Of a DNA stretch of 55,330 nt, positions 12,836 to 26,090 are shown one piece after another. Each line of letters begins with the position of its first letter. The stretch's first letter is position 1. Position numbers and translations under genes: made by a program. Below the pieces are notes generated by a model that ran no database searches, was not told the DNA's origin, and worked only from the letters and a program-made list of their open reading frames with translations. The DNA is from Leucogyrophana mollusca (taxonomy: Eukaryota; Basidiomycota; Agaricomycetes; Boletales): positions 1-55,330 of the forward strand of contig MU266520.1 of assembly GCA_021014945.1 (NCBI GenBank). Direction: 5' to 3'.

Positions 12836-15282
12836 ATGACCAAGTACATCCTCGTTTCTGGAGGTGTCGTTAGCGGTATCGGGAAGGGCGTTATTGGTGC
12901 GAAGTAGCGTTTCTACGGCCTAAACGCTGTTGTTCATGCGATCTTGTCATTCGTAGCCTCCTCGACTGGTTTGCTCTTAAAAACGGCTGGCCTAAAGGTC
13001 ACTGCCATCAAGATAGATCCTTATATGAATATAGATGCTGGAACTATGCGACCCACTGAACATGGTAAGAAATGAGCGATGGGTAGCTCACGGATGACTT
13101 AGCGATGCGGTCTAGGTGAGGTATATGTCTTGAATGATGGAGGCGAGGTGGATCTAGATCTTGGAAACTACGAGCGATATCTGGACGTTACTCTGTCCAA
13201 GGATAACAATATTACGACTGGTAAGATATATCGCGAGGTTATCGAGAAGGAGGTGTGTCCTTCGATCCCCTAACTTTTTATCCGTCCTAAACGCGGGCCA
13301 TTCAGCGCCGAGGGGAATATCTAGGGCGCACGGTACAGGTAAGCTCTTTTTGTGATGTGCCATGGATTTCGTTGTCCAATCATAGCTCGGATGACGAAAT
13401 ATTGACTACGCTCATCGAAGATTGTGCCACATATCACGAATGCCATCCAAGATTGGATCGAACGCGTGTCCAAAATACCTGTGGATGACACTGATGACGA
13501 GCCGGACGTTTGCATTGTTGAGGCTAGTTATGACTCGATGAAAATATCACTAGGGTCGTTGCTCATCCTGAAGTAGCTCGGAGGAACCGTTGGAGATATC
13601 GAGTCAGCTCCGTTCGTTGAAGCAATGCGGCAGTTCCAATTCCGTGTCGGCCATGAAAACTTTGCCTTGATCCATGTCTCCCTCGTGCCGGATATGCACG
13701 GCGAGCAGAAGACGAAGCCAACGCAAACAACCGTCCACGCTCTTCGTGGACTAGGTCTTCTTCCTGACCTGGTATGCCTTAGGTCTGACTGACTCTAGGC
13801 GCTGTGATTTGCTCACTCCTGTTCAGATCGCATGTCGCTTGTTGCTCCCACAGCCTCTTGAGCCTGCCACAAAGGCGAAGATTTCCATGTTCTGTCATGT
13901 TTCGACGGAGCAGGTATTTGGCGTGCATGACGTCTCCTCAGTGTATCATGTCCCTCTGCTTCTCCAATCCCAAGGAATCGTCGAGTTCCTTCGTAAGCGA
14001 CTGAACTTGGCCAGCTTGAACATTACGCTCGGGATGGTTGCCAAGGGTCAGTCCCTTGAAGCTAGATGGCGGGGAATGACGAAAGGGTAAGCATTAGTAA
14101 TAGCATCAGCGACCTGACTCACATATCCCGTGCAGACAGGAGCGGCTCTTCGATGAAGTTAAAATAGTCCTTGTTGGGAAGTATACCGACCTTAAGGACG
14201 CCTACATGTCTGTCACAAAAGCTCTCGAACACTCTGCTTTCCGCGTGCGCCGGAAGCTGGTTATTAGTGTATGTGACCAAAACCGTACCCCAACCCTCAA
14301 AATGCTTACGGTATCCAGTGGGTTGAGTCTTCTCATCTGGAGCCCGAGACGCAGGAAACAAATCCTGCCAAGTACCATGATGCTTGGAGGGCATTGGTTG
14401 GAGCCGGGTGCGTGTAATCGACAACTCCTATTCGCCGAGTACTAATTTATAGATAAAGGGGTATCCTCGTTCCGGGAGGCTTTGGACAGCGAGGAACGGA
14501 AGGAATGATCCTGGCTATCAAATGGGCTAGAGAGCAAAAGGTCCCTTTCCTCGGCATCTGTTTAGGTTTTCAGATGGCCGTCCTCGAGTGGGCAAGGAGT
14601 GTGCTCAATCTCCCAGGTGAGCGAATGTTGATATAGTTGTGTTGAACCTGGTTTTCATGGCTTTCCCTAGATGCCCAGTCGACCGAGTTTGTAGCCGACA
14701 CCCCCAATCCCTTTGTTGTCTTCATGCCCGAGATCTCGCGGACACACATGGGAGGGACAATGCGTCTTGGTCTGCGCCCCACCGTCTTCGACCCGGAGTC
14801 AGAAAGCTGGTCGAAAGCACGCAAACTCTATGGCGGCGCGAGCAAAATGTGGGAGAGACATCGCCACCGGTATGAAGTCAACCCAGCGCAAGTTCCAAGG
14901 CTCCAAGAAAGCGGTCTGTCCTTCGTAGGCAAGGACGAGAAGGGCGAGCGGATGCAAATTTTAGAGCTCAAGGGTAGGAGCGAGCAGTTCACGCCACCAT
15001 CATTTGCTGATTTCTTACTTGGACTTAGATCATCCGTTCTTCATAGGACTGCAAGCGCACCCGGAGCTTTGCTCTCGACCTTTGAACCCCTCCCCGCCTT
15101 TCCTCGGCTTCATCGCGGCGTCGTGCGGCCTTTCCGTTCTCGAGGAACAGCTAGATGAACAAGCACGGTCATTCCGCCCGCCGCACCCTGAGAAATCGAT
15201 GGTGAGCGAGGAGACGCTGAGACAGAGCAGCCAGGAGCATCCGCTCGCGAATGGGACAGGAAACCTGACAGAATCGTTCTGA
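12836..15282 (+). CDS. URA7: CTP synthase (glutamine-hydrolysing)
   Basis: CTP synthase makes CTP from UTP, ATP and glutamine, the last step of pyrimidine nucleotide synthesis, in the cytosol. The N-terminal synthetase domain starts [20 protein letters not shown], the P-loop-like site. It continues [49 protein letters not shown] and [10 protein letters not shown]. The C-terminal class I glutaminase domain has ILVPGGFG, the nucleophile Cys in FLGICLGFQ (codon 14559-14561) and the His-Glu pair in QAHPEL. Start and stop agree with family length. About 13 short introns occur. Read without splicing, a TAG appears at 13574-13576, but a GC-AG intron (13523-13576) removes it and restores VCIVELGGTVGD exactly. 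The C-terminal tail after the glutaminase domain is hydrophilic. Symbol follows yeast URA7/URA8. Confidence 0.94.
13523..13576 (+). other. GC-AG intron in the CTP synthase gene
   Basis: A 54-bp segment starts GCTAGT after VCIVE and ends GAAGTAG before [10 protein letters not shown]. The join reproduces one of the most conserved stretches of CTP synthases. Reading through would insert unrelated residues and hit the TAG that forms the acceptor. No GT donor nearby keeps the frame. GCTAGT is a weaker match to the GC-AG consensus than GCAAGT. Confidence 0.72.
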
Positions 15283-15482
15283 TCTTGTGCAAGCACGGAC
15301 ACCATCAATATTTAGAATGGATTCCGGCGAACCTCATAATAAACAAGGATCCGAGGATACGCAAGGCGCATGTATCTAATGATTAAGATTGTATGACTGG
15401 TGTGCTGTTAGCGTACGATAGCGAGTGAAACTATTTAGTGAGGTGAGTTGAGTATACTGTACAGTCCGCAAATTACCTGCAC

Positions 15483-17998
15483 CTATCCGCGCATTCCATA
15501 TCCTGTCCCACGTTCGGCCCTATTGCTGCGATTGTAGCCGTTTCCCTTCCCATAGCGCTCCTCCCCGCGGAAGCTGCGATCACCACTACGATCGTCCCCT
15601 TCATAACTCCTCTTGTTGCGATAACCGGAGTCGTCATCCCTAGAAAATCTACTGTCCCTGCTCTGTCTCGAGGGTGCACGACCGTCGCGACTACCACCGG
15701 CCCTATAAGTGCTATTCCCGTAGCGAGAACCCCTGTACTCCTCGGGATCACCAACAGGATCGTTCTCGTGAAGGTCACCGTCATCGACAGTGGCCCAGCG
15801 AGGGGTAGACTGTGCACGGTCCCTTGCTTTCACCTGACCTCTGCCTGCCCAATGCGGCCCTGGGTTCCGGTAGTCGTCTTTGTTTCGCATCGGTTTGCCA
15901 AAATGCTTTGTCCTTCCATCAGAGACTCCCATCTTTTCCAAGAATGCATTGGAAACGAAGGGGGGCGTGGGCAGCCCACAGGTCTCCATGGACCAGTCTT
16001 TAAGTCCTTCGAGGATGATTCCCCTCTGGACGCGGAGCTCCGGGCTCTTCGCGAGGTAGTAACCCAGCAACGAAGCGAATGTTTCCTTGATCGCTTCCTC
16101 GTCGACATTGTCGAGTAACTCAGAGATACTCTCGTCGATGGTCTCCATACGAGGGGCTATGGGTGAGACAAAAGGTCTAGGGCCATCCCTGAGCGGTCGA
16201 CCTTTCGCGTCGTACTTGGGGAGCGCTTTAGGGAAGAATTTGGAGGGATCCTCGTCGTATTTTGCACAAAGGTCGGTGATCTGTGACTTCAGCTCGGTGA
16301 TAGTGAGAGGCCTGAGTGGTACTTCGTTCAGTTGCCAGCTCAAGAAACCGATTTCCCAGGGAAGGAGGACGAGATCGCCGCGGCCCTCTGTAGCGCCCCC
16401 ACGCCCAGTTCTGCCGATACGATGGATATACTGCTCCGTGCCGGCGGGTATACCGACTTGAATGACACGCGTCACTCCAGGATAGTCGACACCACGAGCT
16501 GAGACGTCCGAGCTGACGAGGATAGCAGCGCCAGATTTATCGTTGCGGAAAGCTTCCGAAGTAGCTGAACGCGACTCCTGGGTGCGCTTGGCGTGGATCT
16601 CGTACACTCTGGTGTTCCTTACGGCGGGTAGAACGGTCTTGGACAGCTCTCTGAGGAGAGTAGCAAATAGCTGTGTCATTCTGGCGGTGGGTAAGAATAC
16701 CATAGACTTGGACTTGCCGGGGTTGGTGAGTTGATCGTGCGCAAGCAGACGAAGAATGTGGGGGATCTGATCAGCTGCTTTGGGGAGGACAGTGTGGTAT
16801 TGGGGAACATGAGCATGAACAGGAGACTCGTCCTTTGGTACAACGTCGATGAACGTGTGGTTTTTATCCAGTACCGAACGAGCGACCTGACGGATCTGAG
16901 TGGAGACGGTGGCTGAGAAAAGGAATGTCTGCCGCTCAGGAGTCGGGGGCAAGTAGGACATAATCGCGTCGATGTCGTCGCGGAATCCCATGTCCAATAA
17001 TGTATCGGCCTCATCCAGAACGAGCTGCGTGTGACCGGGAGTTAACGAGATGAGTGATTCAGCAATGTACGTGACATACCATTTTACACTTTGATAAACC
17101 GTGGGCCACCTCAGGTTCGGACTGCAGGAGATCGCGAAGACGGCCAGGCGTAGCGACCACAATGTCTCGCCGCCCTTTCATCCAATCTCGCATCTGCAGT
17201 TTCCTACTTCCGCCTCCATAGAACAGCCTGACCTCAAAGTCCTTGTGGTGGTGCGTAAGCTGGAGTGCGGTGTTGGCAATTTGAGTTGCCAATTCACGAG
17301 TCGGACTAATGATGAGAGTTCCAGCATGTTCGCGAGTAAACTGACGCCTCGCTCGCGCCTCGAGTTGCTTGTCAGCGGCCAGCCCCGCATTCTTAACAGC
17401 CTGCTTTGCCCATGCGTCGATCGCATTCAACCGGGCTTCGATTGCAGGAATCAAGAATGCAAAGGTCTTACCAGTACCCGTCTTAGCTTTCACTAGAATG
17501 TCACGCGCCGACCGCCGCGCGTCCGACGCAGCTTCGGAGTCGTAAGGTTCTGCAAGTTCGGGGAGCAGTCGAAGAACCTCGGCCTGGACAGAGGTCATGT
17601 GCTTTAACTGATACGGTTTCTCGGTGAGGGCTTTTAGAGTGGGATACGCGACGGTGTCTTTCAAAGACGAGAAAGAAGGAAGACTGGTCACGTCTGCATC
17701 CTGCATGTCCATTGGTGCAGCAGGGAGACCGGGGTCAAGTCTAGGCGGGATTGCACGTGCAGCAGCAGTAGATTCTTGTCGCCGCACGTTCACCAAAGGA
17801 CAAGGAGCGTGAGCTACGTCAAATGAGATAAGGAGACAACACGCCGTTGATGGTAAACAAGAGCTCACCAGGATGTTTCCCGACGTGTTTTAACGACAAG
17901 GTAATAAACCCATGTCTTTGCAAGGTCAATGTCCGGGCCCGAACATGGGCTCTACTACATGAAACTTTCGACGCTCTAGCGAACAGAGCAGAGGCCAT
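15483..17998 (-). CDS. MSS116: Mitochondrial DEAD-box RNA helicase, Mss116-like
   Basis: This is an ATP-dependent RNA helicase. Mss116-type proteins unwind and anneal RNA in mitochondria, for example in group I/II intron splicing. The start MASALFARASKVSCSRAHVR is rich in Arg and Ser with no acidic residues, as in a mitochondrial presequence. Exon 1 joins across a short intron to AHAPCPLVNVRRQES. Motifs in order: Q motif region KPYQLKHMTSVQAEVL, I AKTGTGKT, Ia PTRELATQ, Ib TPGRLRD, II DEAD, III SAT, IV MVFLPT, V SSDVSARGVDYPG, VI HRIGRTGRGG. A helical extension follows. The last roughly 110 residues are rich in Arg, Gly, Ser, Asp and Tyr, like the basic RNA-tethering tail of Mss116. An intron near 17060-17030 separates motif Ib from DEAD. 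The helicase call is certain; the mitochondrial Mss116 assignment is an inference. Confidence 0.86.
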
Positions 17999-18396
17999 GT
18001 TCAGAACAAACCTCAAGAGAGGTGCTCTCGTTGACGATTGGACTTGCTGTCGTTTGAGCGAGAGCCGATTCCTCGGCGCACTTCAAAAAAATCGTAGCTA
18101 CTTAAACAGGAAGTTGGACCCCGGAAGCAGAATCAGGGACCTTGAGTGCACTCAGTTTAAAATATGCTGAATAAACCTCAATAAACCTCGTGGAAGACGT
18201 CACAGATGCTGACTCACCGATTTTGTGATCTGACACCGCTCGATCACGGTTGCGGTAGAGGGTACCGACTCATCACTTCACCACTAGACGTCGCTCGACC
18301 ACGAGCCAGAGCACCACCTCGGGAACCACTTTGAAGAGTTGGTTTTTCCCATCCCTCATATTCTCCGGGGGTCCTTATATTCAGCGAGCTCCTGTC
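17999..18396. other. Divergent promoter region (MSS116-like / LTN1)
   Basis: A region of about 400 bp lies between two divergent start codons, so it serves as promoter for both the helicase and LTN1. No classical TATA box is obvious. Nothing else is seen. Confidence 0.5.
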
Positions 18397-21300
18397 ATGG
18401 CAAAGGGCCAAAAGTCATCTGCGACCTCGGGGACGCGGAAGAAGAATGCGCGCAAGGCGGGAGCAGGTAATCCGCCTCCGGAAATTATTCCTAAGGAAAA
18501 GAAACCAAAGGGAAAGAACAAGGGTCAAAATAAAGAGCCGAAGAAGAAGGTCTACATTCTCCCAGTGAAACCCGCGCCGATCCAGCCTGATCCCTTGGAC
18601 ACGACGGGACTGGTCCATCACCTGCCGCCAGAGTTGGTTATCGTCCTTCGGTCACTCGGTAAGAAAGATCCAGTGACCAAAGCTAAAGCACTAGAGGAAC
18701 TACAGTCCAAATGGGTCGACGAATCCACGAAACAGGGTGGCGACAGTCTTTTGTCTGAAGTTTTGGTCGCGATGCTTCCCGTATGGGTACGTCGAATGAA
18801 TTTTGATTCAAATTGTGCTCCCCAACATGTATTCAGCTTCACCGCGCTCCTGTTTTGTTCACTCACCCTGCAAGAAGGATCCGCGTTTTAGCGGCTGGTT
18901 TTCACGTTTCTCTCCTTCGAATACCGGCCGTGCGTGACGCGGTGATATTCTTCGTGCAAGAATCCGCGACCACCGACCAAGTTGAAACCCTGCTAAGTAC
19001 TTGGTGTATGCTGTCCTACGACTTGGATCGCCAAGTGTCGTCAATCGGGTCAAAATCGTGGGCGGATATCGTTTCTCTGGCTCCAGGACTGAAAACTGGC
19101 AAGCTAGTTGTTGATGCATCCGTTATAACCGTCGTCTTGTCCTTCATCCAGAGAACCCTACTTGACCCTAGTGGCGTATACATGTATCTCAATCCGAGTC
19201 CTGTGGTCGCGCCACCCCCCACTGCCAAGAAAGTAGGTGGCCGGTATGTCCCTCCGCCATCTAAGGAGGAACTCCAAGAGAGTAGTCGGTCTAAATCTGA
19301 GAGCGAAGAAGAAAGCGAACCTGACAGGAATGCCCGGCTTCGCGTGGCAGCGTTTGGGGCTCTCAGGTGGATCCTTGGTACGCAGCTCCTCGCCTGTACT
19401 CGACTACAAGGTCCGCGAGGCTTAAGTTGTCTTTATAGACGCGCGCCTCGCTCTGGGAATGAACACGCTAGATGGCCTGAAAGATTTCCTGTGCAACCTC
19501 GCACTATGGACCTCCCTGCATCCCGCTGAGAGCTGTGCATTTGTCCAGATGGAGAGCTTTGGCTTTGGGCAACCTCAGGTGCGTCAATCGGCATGGAATC
19601 TCTTGTCTTCCTTATTGCAACGGTGGAAAGGTGAATTTTACTACTTTCATTTGTCAATCTCGTCTAATATCCATCCTGTCAGGCAACTTGAGCCCTATGC
19701 TTCCCATTCTTAGCACAGTAGTGCTCCGATCCGCCTGGATCGAGACCGATGCGGCAGTCAGGGGTACGATGTCCCAGCCCTTGCTCATTTTTCTGAAAGG
19801 TGGAGTGCCTTGATATCTGCGGTCACGTTCTCATCTCAACGCGATATCCAGAGTTTCCAAGTGCATGGGTTCTTGATGCCGCTTACGACCCCAACAAACA
19901 AGACGATGACGAAAGTGACTCTGACGGAGAAGATGGCGAGGTCCAAGGGAAAGAAGAGTCCACATTTCCACGCGGCCCATCGAGTGAAGGCCAATCACAG
20001 GCATACCGAGAGTTTCTCCAATTTCTCGAGCTTGGCTGTGCAGGATCTCCTGTGGAGGGATATCCAATGGTTGTCATCATCCTGTCAACCATCCCATCCT
20101 CTGTGCGCCCTTCGTCGCTGTAGATAATCGCTTTTACTAACTGATTCCGGAAGATCATCTCAAATTCATCGCAGTCACCTCTTACAGATTTCTTCACTTC
20201 TTTCTGGGCCGCCATTGACGGGCGTGCCCTCAGCTCCATCGAGCGCAAGATACCTTCGACAGCATTCCTCTCCGCCCTCCTCGAATGCATGGTGTTTCTC
20301 ATTCGCCGCATTTCTAACGGCTCCCAGGATCACGCTGCTTTGCTTTCCTCCGAGTCTGGTAATGCTCCCGATACTGGCCAAGAGATCCAAAAGCTTGTAA
20401 AGGAGCAGTTTACGAGGCTGTGGGATGAGCTCGTTTCGCGTAAATTGCGAGTCGACGACGCTGATGCTGGCAAACTAATGGGAAAGACGCTGGTGATACT
20501 AGATCGCATGGGTGGTGGTATGTTCTGCAGTTCTGTTATGCCGAGATCGACCTTTCCTAATACCGCGTAGACTTGTTTTTGTCAGCTTGGAACGCCCTAG
20601 CCGCAGGTATCAAAATCCAATCCCACCCTTCACCATCACTCGCGTCGTCAGTAATGAAGGTCTTTGTCGACTCCTTCGACGAAGGGACTACACCGTCTCA
20701 AGCTACGCATGCGCTCATAGCGGAGGTCGTGCAGATAAACATCGCTCAATGCGAGGAATCACTGGGTAACGAAGCCTGCGAGAAAGCGGAGTTGGCGAAA
20801 CACATTGGTGCATTGGTCACGCTTATTGATACCTTCGGGTCAGCCCTATTTCAGCATAACGAGTTTGCCTTGGTATGATCCCCCGTCTGGGTCACAGCGA
20901 TGCGGCTAACGAGTGCGTCACAGCGAACGGATGACATGGTGATTCGACACTCGATTCGATTACTGGAAGCGTCACCCAAATTGATACTCGCCTACCTGTC
21001 CTATCGTGGAGACCAACAACGCTGTAAAGAACTGTGGCACTCTCTCCTCTCCGCCATCGCAGACGACGCGAAGTCAATACACTCGTCTCTACCGCCACTT
21101 TTAGACGCCGCGCGGAATGGTGTTTTGTCATCTATCCTAAAGCCTGAGAGCGATGCACTCGATGGACCAATAGAGCACCTCTTTGTCGAGGTTATCAGCG
21201 GACCCGCACAACCACCAACGATCGCATTGGTACGTCAGCTAATTCAGACACCGGGTGAGCAAACAGCATATGTCTACCGTTTGGGGACCCATTCTTTCCC

Positions 21301-24300
21301 AACAGAATACTTCTTATCGACTAATGGGCTGGACATAATATCGGAGACTTTGGTCTCTTATTTCACCTCGAAGGTGGAGGAAGCACTATACAACCCGAAC
21401 TCGTCGATTATCGACTTTGCAGTCTCCATAAGCTTGATTCACACCATCGTCCAGAGTCAGTCCCAGCTGGCGTTTTCTCCGGATGCTACTGCGTCACTCC
21501 TTCCGAGCGTCTTCCTCGTGGCCTATCTGTTTCCCATCTGCCATACTCAAGACACCAGCACAACAACCAACGCCCAGGGTGTGTGGAAGACTTGGTCGGA
21601 ACAGGCAACGCCAGACTTGCTGAGTGTGGTCACCATTGTTATCAAGGATAAGCTTCGCGGCCTCCTTTCGGACTGCACCGCATACCCAACGTAAGATAGA
21701 GGCCCTTCGTCTTCTTTAAAATGGGATGCTGATCCGCGTCATAGCCCCGAACATATATTGTCACTCGTCGGTCAGAAGCCCTCTGGGATGAAGATATCTA
21801 TTCTTCACGACATCCTCCCGTCGCAGGAGGAGCTTGATGCCATGCTGGATGATCTCCCTTCTGAACCAGCTAGTCCGAGCCTGGCCTTGCTGGATCCTTG
21901 CATCCCCCCAAGTACAGAATTCGAAGATGGTCATGTCTCAGGATTGTCCTGTGACTCAAGGGGATATTCACCATACGTTCGTGTGGTCTCCGCTCTTTTG
22001 CAATGCCTTTCCGAAGACCGTCAGCTCGCCAAAGACAATGTATGGGCCCTTCGTCATGTCCTGGTGCTTTCGCGGTACATACAGGATTTTCTAGAGGTCC
22101 CTGCTTCTCGGAGTGGTCTGCTGGACGGAGACACTCCAGTATATGAGCTTCGGAATATCCTGTCCAAGACACAACAACTGACGACGTACCTTCTATCGTC
22201 GTCTTTGATAGATGACGGCTTGCACCCGAAAGTCGTCAGTGCTTGCCTGGCTGGTGGCCCGAGAACCAATGTGGATGGTCTGTCAAATTTGCTGGTCGAT
22301 CTTATTGACCACGCGAAGAACGAGGACACAGTGAGAGATTCACTTGCTCTGCGAGCGATCCTGCAACATCTCTTTGCCAATGCAACCAAAGCCGATTCCG
22401 AGCAGTGGATACTCTTGGCACGCAAACTTGAGAAGTCAGGTATGTACACTCCGTTCTGCCGCTCACACCTTTGACGAGTCCCATGCTCTGCAGCACCCCA
22501 AACGTCTATAGCGATTGTGTGGTCGATCACCGAATTTGCTCCGGAGCCCTCTCGCCTTGATCGATACAGAAATGAACTCGCCTCCGACATGCTGGGTATA
22601 CCTGCTCGGAAAGCAAATACAGACGGACTTCTCTGTCTGCGGAGGCTCGCCGCAACCGCCCCTGATCCAGACTCCGAGGTGGTATTCTTGCAGCAGCAGC
22701 GTGCTGTTAATGTGATGAAGGTCTGCCAACAGTGGATCTCTTCTGATGAGAATATAGATGAGGAGGTCGAGAGCATGATGACTTTGATATTCTTCCACCT
22801 CGCTCCGATTCTCCAGAATGTGTCTGGCGCTCATTGGGACTTCATCTATGATATTCTTGAGAACAACTTCGAGGTACGTACCAACGGTACCGTATATTCC
22901 TCAAAACTGAATGGGTACAAACCCTCAGAACTGCTCCTTCAGCGAGGACGCGACCCTGACAGCTCTGGGCAGGTCACTGCGGCTTGTTCTACTCATAGAC
23001 GACCTCGTCCTTACTAACAAATCGCTGCGCGCGAGCTGGGAGGAAAGGCGACTCTCAATCTTGACTCTGGTCAGAAACTTAGTGTCTGCGGATACTGGTG
23101 CGTGGGTGTGCACGTCAGGCTGGCCTTCATGTTCTAAACTTTGCGTCAGGCAATACCGAAGCTTCATCTCCCCGGTCACTGTGCCGCGAGTTAGCTCTGT
23201 CGATCATCCAAGAGCTACCAAAATCCTTGATGGATGAGCAGACTCTTCCCCAAGTGAGGAATCCTCTGTGCTTGCATTTTTTCAGCCTGACCCTCCGTCC
23301 CAGATGTGCCATCTGTTATATGATCAGTCCAGTGTAGTCCTCAGGATGAGCTACCAGCTGCTTTCAGAAGCAGCCAGAAAGAGAACGGAGCATTATGTCA
23401 TCGAAGCCGCAGTCGACACTGAGGACTCAGTTCAGGCAGAACTACCAATGGAGCTTGTTACCATTCTTCAACAGTCCATGAACATGGGAGATGGGTTAGA
23501 CGAGCGGTTCGACGAGCCACCTGGAGCGCAACATTCCGAAATATTTGGATATCTGCTTGCTTGGATGGTGACATTTGATTTGTTCGCCGACGCAGTGAGT
23601 CCTTGCGTCTTTCGACGGTCGCCCATTATTAATTGTACCCTAGTCATTGAAAGTGCGATCGAGTTACTTCAACCACATGCGTAACCTAGATATTATCGCG
23701 ACGTCTTTCATTCCAAATGTTTTCGACGTCCTCGATTTGTACAGCGGGGGGAAGAAAGCGTTCAAATTAGACGTTTGGGCGGTAGACGAATATTACCTCA
23801 ATAGTAAACGATTTTCATTTGGCTCGCGTCACGTTCTAACGACTTTCAGGCTTTGACTCCGAAGACGCACTTAGTCTTCGACTACTCGCAGCACACCTTT
23901 ACCATCGCGCCCTGCTGACCGTTCCCGCACTTATCCGGACCTGGATATCCGATTGCACCGATAAGCAGCTCCTCACGCGCGTGGTGGACTATACTTCCTC
24001 CTATTTCTCACCTGGAATCATCAGAGCGGAGCTGTCGCTTGTGCGACAGCCTGAATCATCCTCCGAGCTCACCAACACCGAGAATTTGGCAATCAAAGTC
24101 TCACCTTCCGCGGGCGAGGTCACCGCCTCCTACACTGTTGACGATCAGGTGCTAGAACTCACTGTGCGGATGCCAGCGGATTGGCCGCTGCATCGATTGG
24201 AGGTTCGTGATACGAAAATGATCGGTGTCTCGGAAGACAGATGGAGGGCATGGGTTCTTGGCGTGCAACAGATTGTGTGGCAGCAGGTAAGAGAGAGAAG

Positions 24301-24776
24301 ATCAGCGGAAGATCTGTGTTCGAGATGCTTAACCGTTTTACAGAACGGTCGCATCGTTGACGGACTTACCCTATTCACGAAGAACGTCTCACTACACTTC
24401 GCAGGTCAAGTGGAGTGTGCAATTTGCTATTCGTGCGTATCCCCCATTTTCAGTTTCACCGTGTCTTCTTTTTCCACGAGCCTACTCCGATCCATTGCTC
24501 GTCGGAGGAGACTTTCTACATCAAGGTTCGCGGAGATCAGGTGCTAACCATGGGTATTTTGTTCATTCTTAGAATCATTAGCGTTATGGATGGAAGTCTT
24601 CCTCAGAAGCCTTGTAAAACGTGCAGAAACCGCTTTCACGCTGGATGTCTGTACAAAGTGAGTACTAGGACCTCAGTTGCCTTCCCTGCTGAGCAAAGAC
24701 ATTGATATCGCCTTTATCAGTGGTTCAAAACCAGTCATTCCTCAAGCTGCCCGCTATGCCGTTCTGATATCCTCTA
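18397..24776 (+). CDS. LTN1: E3 ubiquitin ligase listerin (ribosome-associated quality control)
   Basis: Listerin binds 60S subunits carrying stalled nascent chains and ubiquitinates the chain in the RQC complex. The start MAKGQKSSATSGTRKKNARK opens a basic N-terminal tail. A listerin-type N-terminal domain follows, with ELVIVLRSLGKKDPVTKAKA and LEELQSKWV. A long alpha-helical HEAT-like region contains FPSAWVLDAAYDP and EGYPMVVIILSTIPSS. The C-terminal part has EVTASYTVDDQVLELTVRMP, WPLHRLEVRD and a RING: CAIC, then KPCKTCRNRFHAGCLYKWF, ending SSSCPLCRSDIL-stop, the usual listerin terminus. Many short introns occur, such as TGG|GTACGT before LHRAPVLFTHP. Some central junctions (19390-19450, 22480, 23100-23340) were not worked out base by base. 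The intact RING and full domain order argue for a functional gene. Confidence 0.9.
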
Positions 24777-25084
24777 GAGTCATCTGTGCACTTCGAATTG
24801 CCGTTGATGGAACGGTTAAAAATCCCATGTAGCTTTAGTCTCAAGTTTCCGATTGCCTCGCGGATTCCCGTCGTGCCATTGTGCCCAGTAATTTGTGGGA
24901 GATACCTTCCCTTCTGAATCATGGAATGTCCACTGGTAATCATAATTTACCACTCTCTCGGGTTGGTCGTGGACTCCGATTGTGACACTCTTGAGAGCGC
25001 AAGTAAGTTCAACCGACAGGAGGTGAATAGTGAATATCGAGTGGGTGAGATGACCAAATGTCTGGATTTTGCCTACTAATGATC

Positions 25085-25140
25085 GGAGGTCCCTGAGGAA
25101 CGACTGTCTTCCTCCGAATCTTTGGTCTACCTACGGGAGG
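25085..25140 (+). repeat. Remnant similar to the UPF0696/DUF1917 pseudogene at 50.8 kb
   Basis: This segment reads EERLSSSESLVYLREAT in one frame. It matches ERLSSFESLDCLWETSE read at about 50845-50900. At DNA level the core GGAACGACTGTCTTCCT is identical, and similarity runs on for about 50 bp. It is the only part of that gene I find here, so it is probably a truncated copy. Confidence 0.5.
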
Positions 25141-25204
25141 CTACAAATAATGACACTTACTCTTTGGCTCACTCGACGTCAAGTCACTCTTCCCAGCATA
25201 AAAC

Positions 25205-25260
25205 AATTAGAATGCCCGCTATCGTTTAGCTTTGTCGCTACTGCGGAACTCGGCGTTTGA
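25205..25260 (-). pseudogene. Decayed 3' fragment of a small Cys-containing gene
   Basis: On the minus strand this reads SIPQTPSSAVATKL, against STLPTPSSAASTKQ near the C-terminus of the gene at 26091-26486. DNA identity is roughly 70 percent over about 47 bp. The following hydrophobic tail is not preserved in frame. It looks like a broken relative of the neighbouring gene. Confidence 0.45.
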
Positions 25261-26090
25261 GGGATTGAGTAAATAGCGTAGTTAGCATCAGTTAGTCTGT
25301 CCGTGCGGGGGCCGCTGTCACGCTGCCTCAGAGCCTGGTCGCGGTTGCTCGTGGTCTCCTCGGCCAAGTAACGGCAACAGCATGCAGATATCATGTGCTA
25401 AAAGTAAAACCTGCTCTCCAGGGTTTCATGCGCATCGAGGCATTACTAACACTGTCATAACGAATTGCTGAGCTCGCGTACCGAGGGTGTACGCGTATCT
25501 TTAGTAGTCCATCCGGGCCTGCCTATGGTACAGCCTGCCATACTTTGTGATGCCAATCAACACTGCTTGAAAGTGATACGAGGGAGAGACTTCACTTATC
25601 TAGATCGCGTTGCCATCTCAGTCCGGCGCCACTTACTTTGTCACAGCAAGTAGCGTGAGGGCCCCAACTTTGACAGGTTGCATGCGATGCTTCAGAGGGC
25701 AAGGATCCCAAATTTGATGGCTTTGTGTTGTGGCGCCGGGAGTAAACCTAGCAAACCGAGGAACCCACACTATCACTGATCACCTTCGAAAGGTCCAAAA
25801 ATTCTACCATTTTGGAGATTCGTCACCACGCTTACCGACAGTCTGCCCCCATACGACGCCTAATGTATCATGCGAAGTAGTTGCAACGATTCTCGCGTCT
25901 TTCTTGAGATATGGACCTTTCTGCTGCTGTTGTCGATGGGGATTCGTGACTAGCCCCGGGACAAAGAGCGAGGTAGCCGTGCGAGTAAGAACCTTGCGCC
26001 CTGGGGCTCCGCGCTCTTTCCCTGTTAACTTAACTTCAGTCCGTACACTTAGGAAGACAACACATACTTGCCTACGGGATCCCTTCGACA

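Larger units (their letters stand above)
24777..26090. other. Gene-poor stretch with decayed fragments
   Basis: About 1.3 kb downstream of LTN1 holds no intact gene that I can support. It contains two short fragments similar to sequences elsewhere in the window (near 25085-25140 and 25205-25260). The rest has only short open frames without recognisable motifs. Confidence 0.45.

Noticed and set aside
13571..13576. Premature TAG suggesting CTP synthase is a pseudogene
   Set aside because: A GC-AG intron removes it and restores the conserved sequence exactly. All other domains and catalytic residues are intact.
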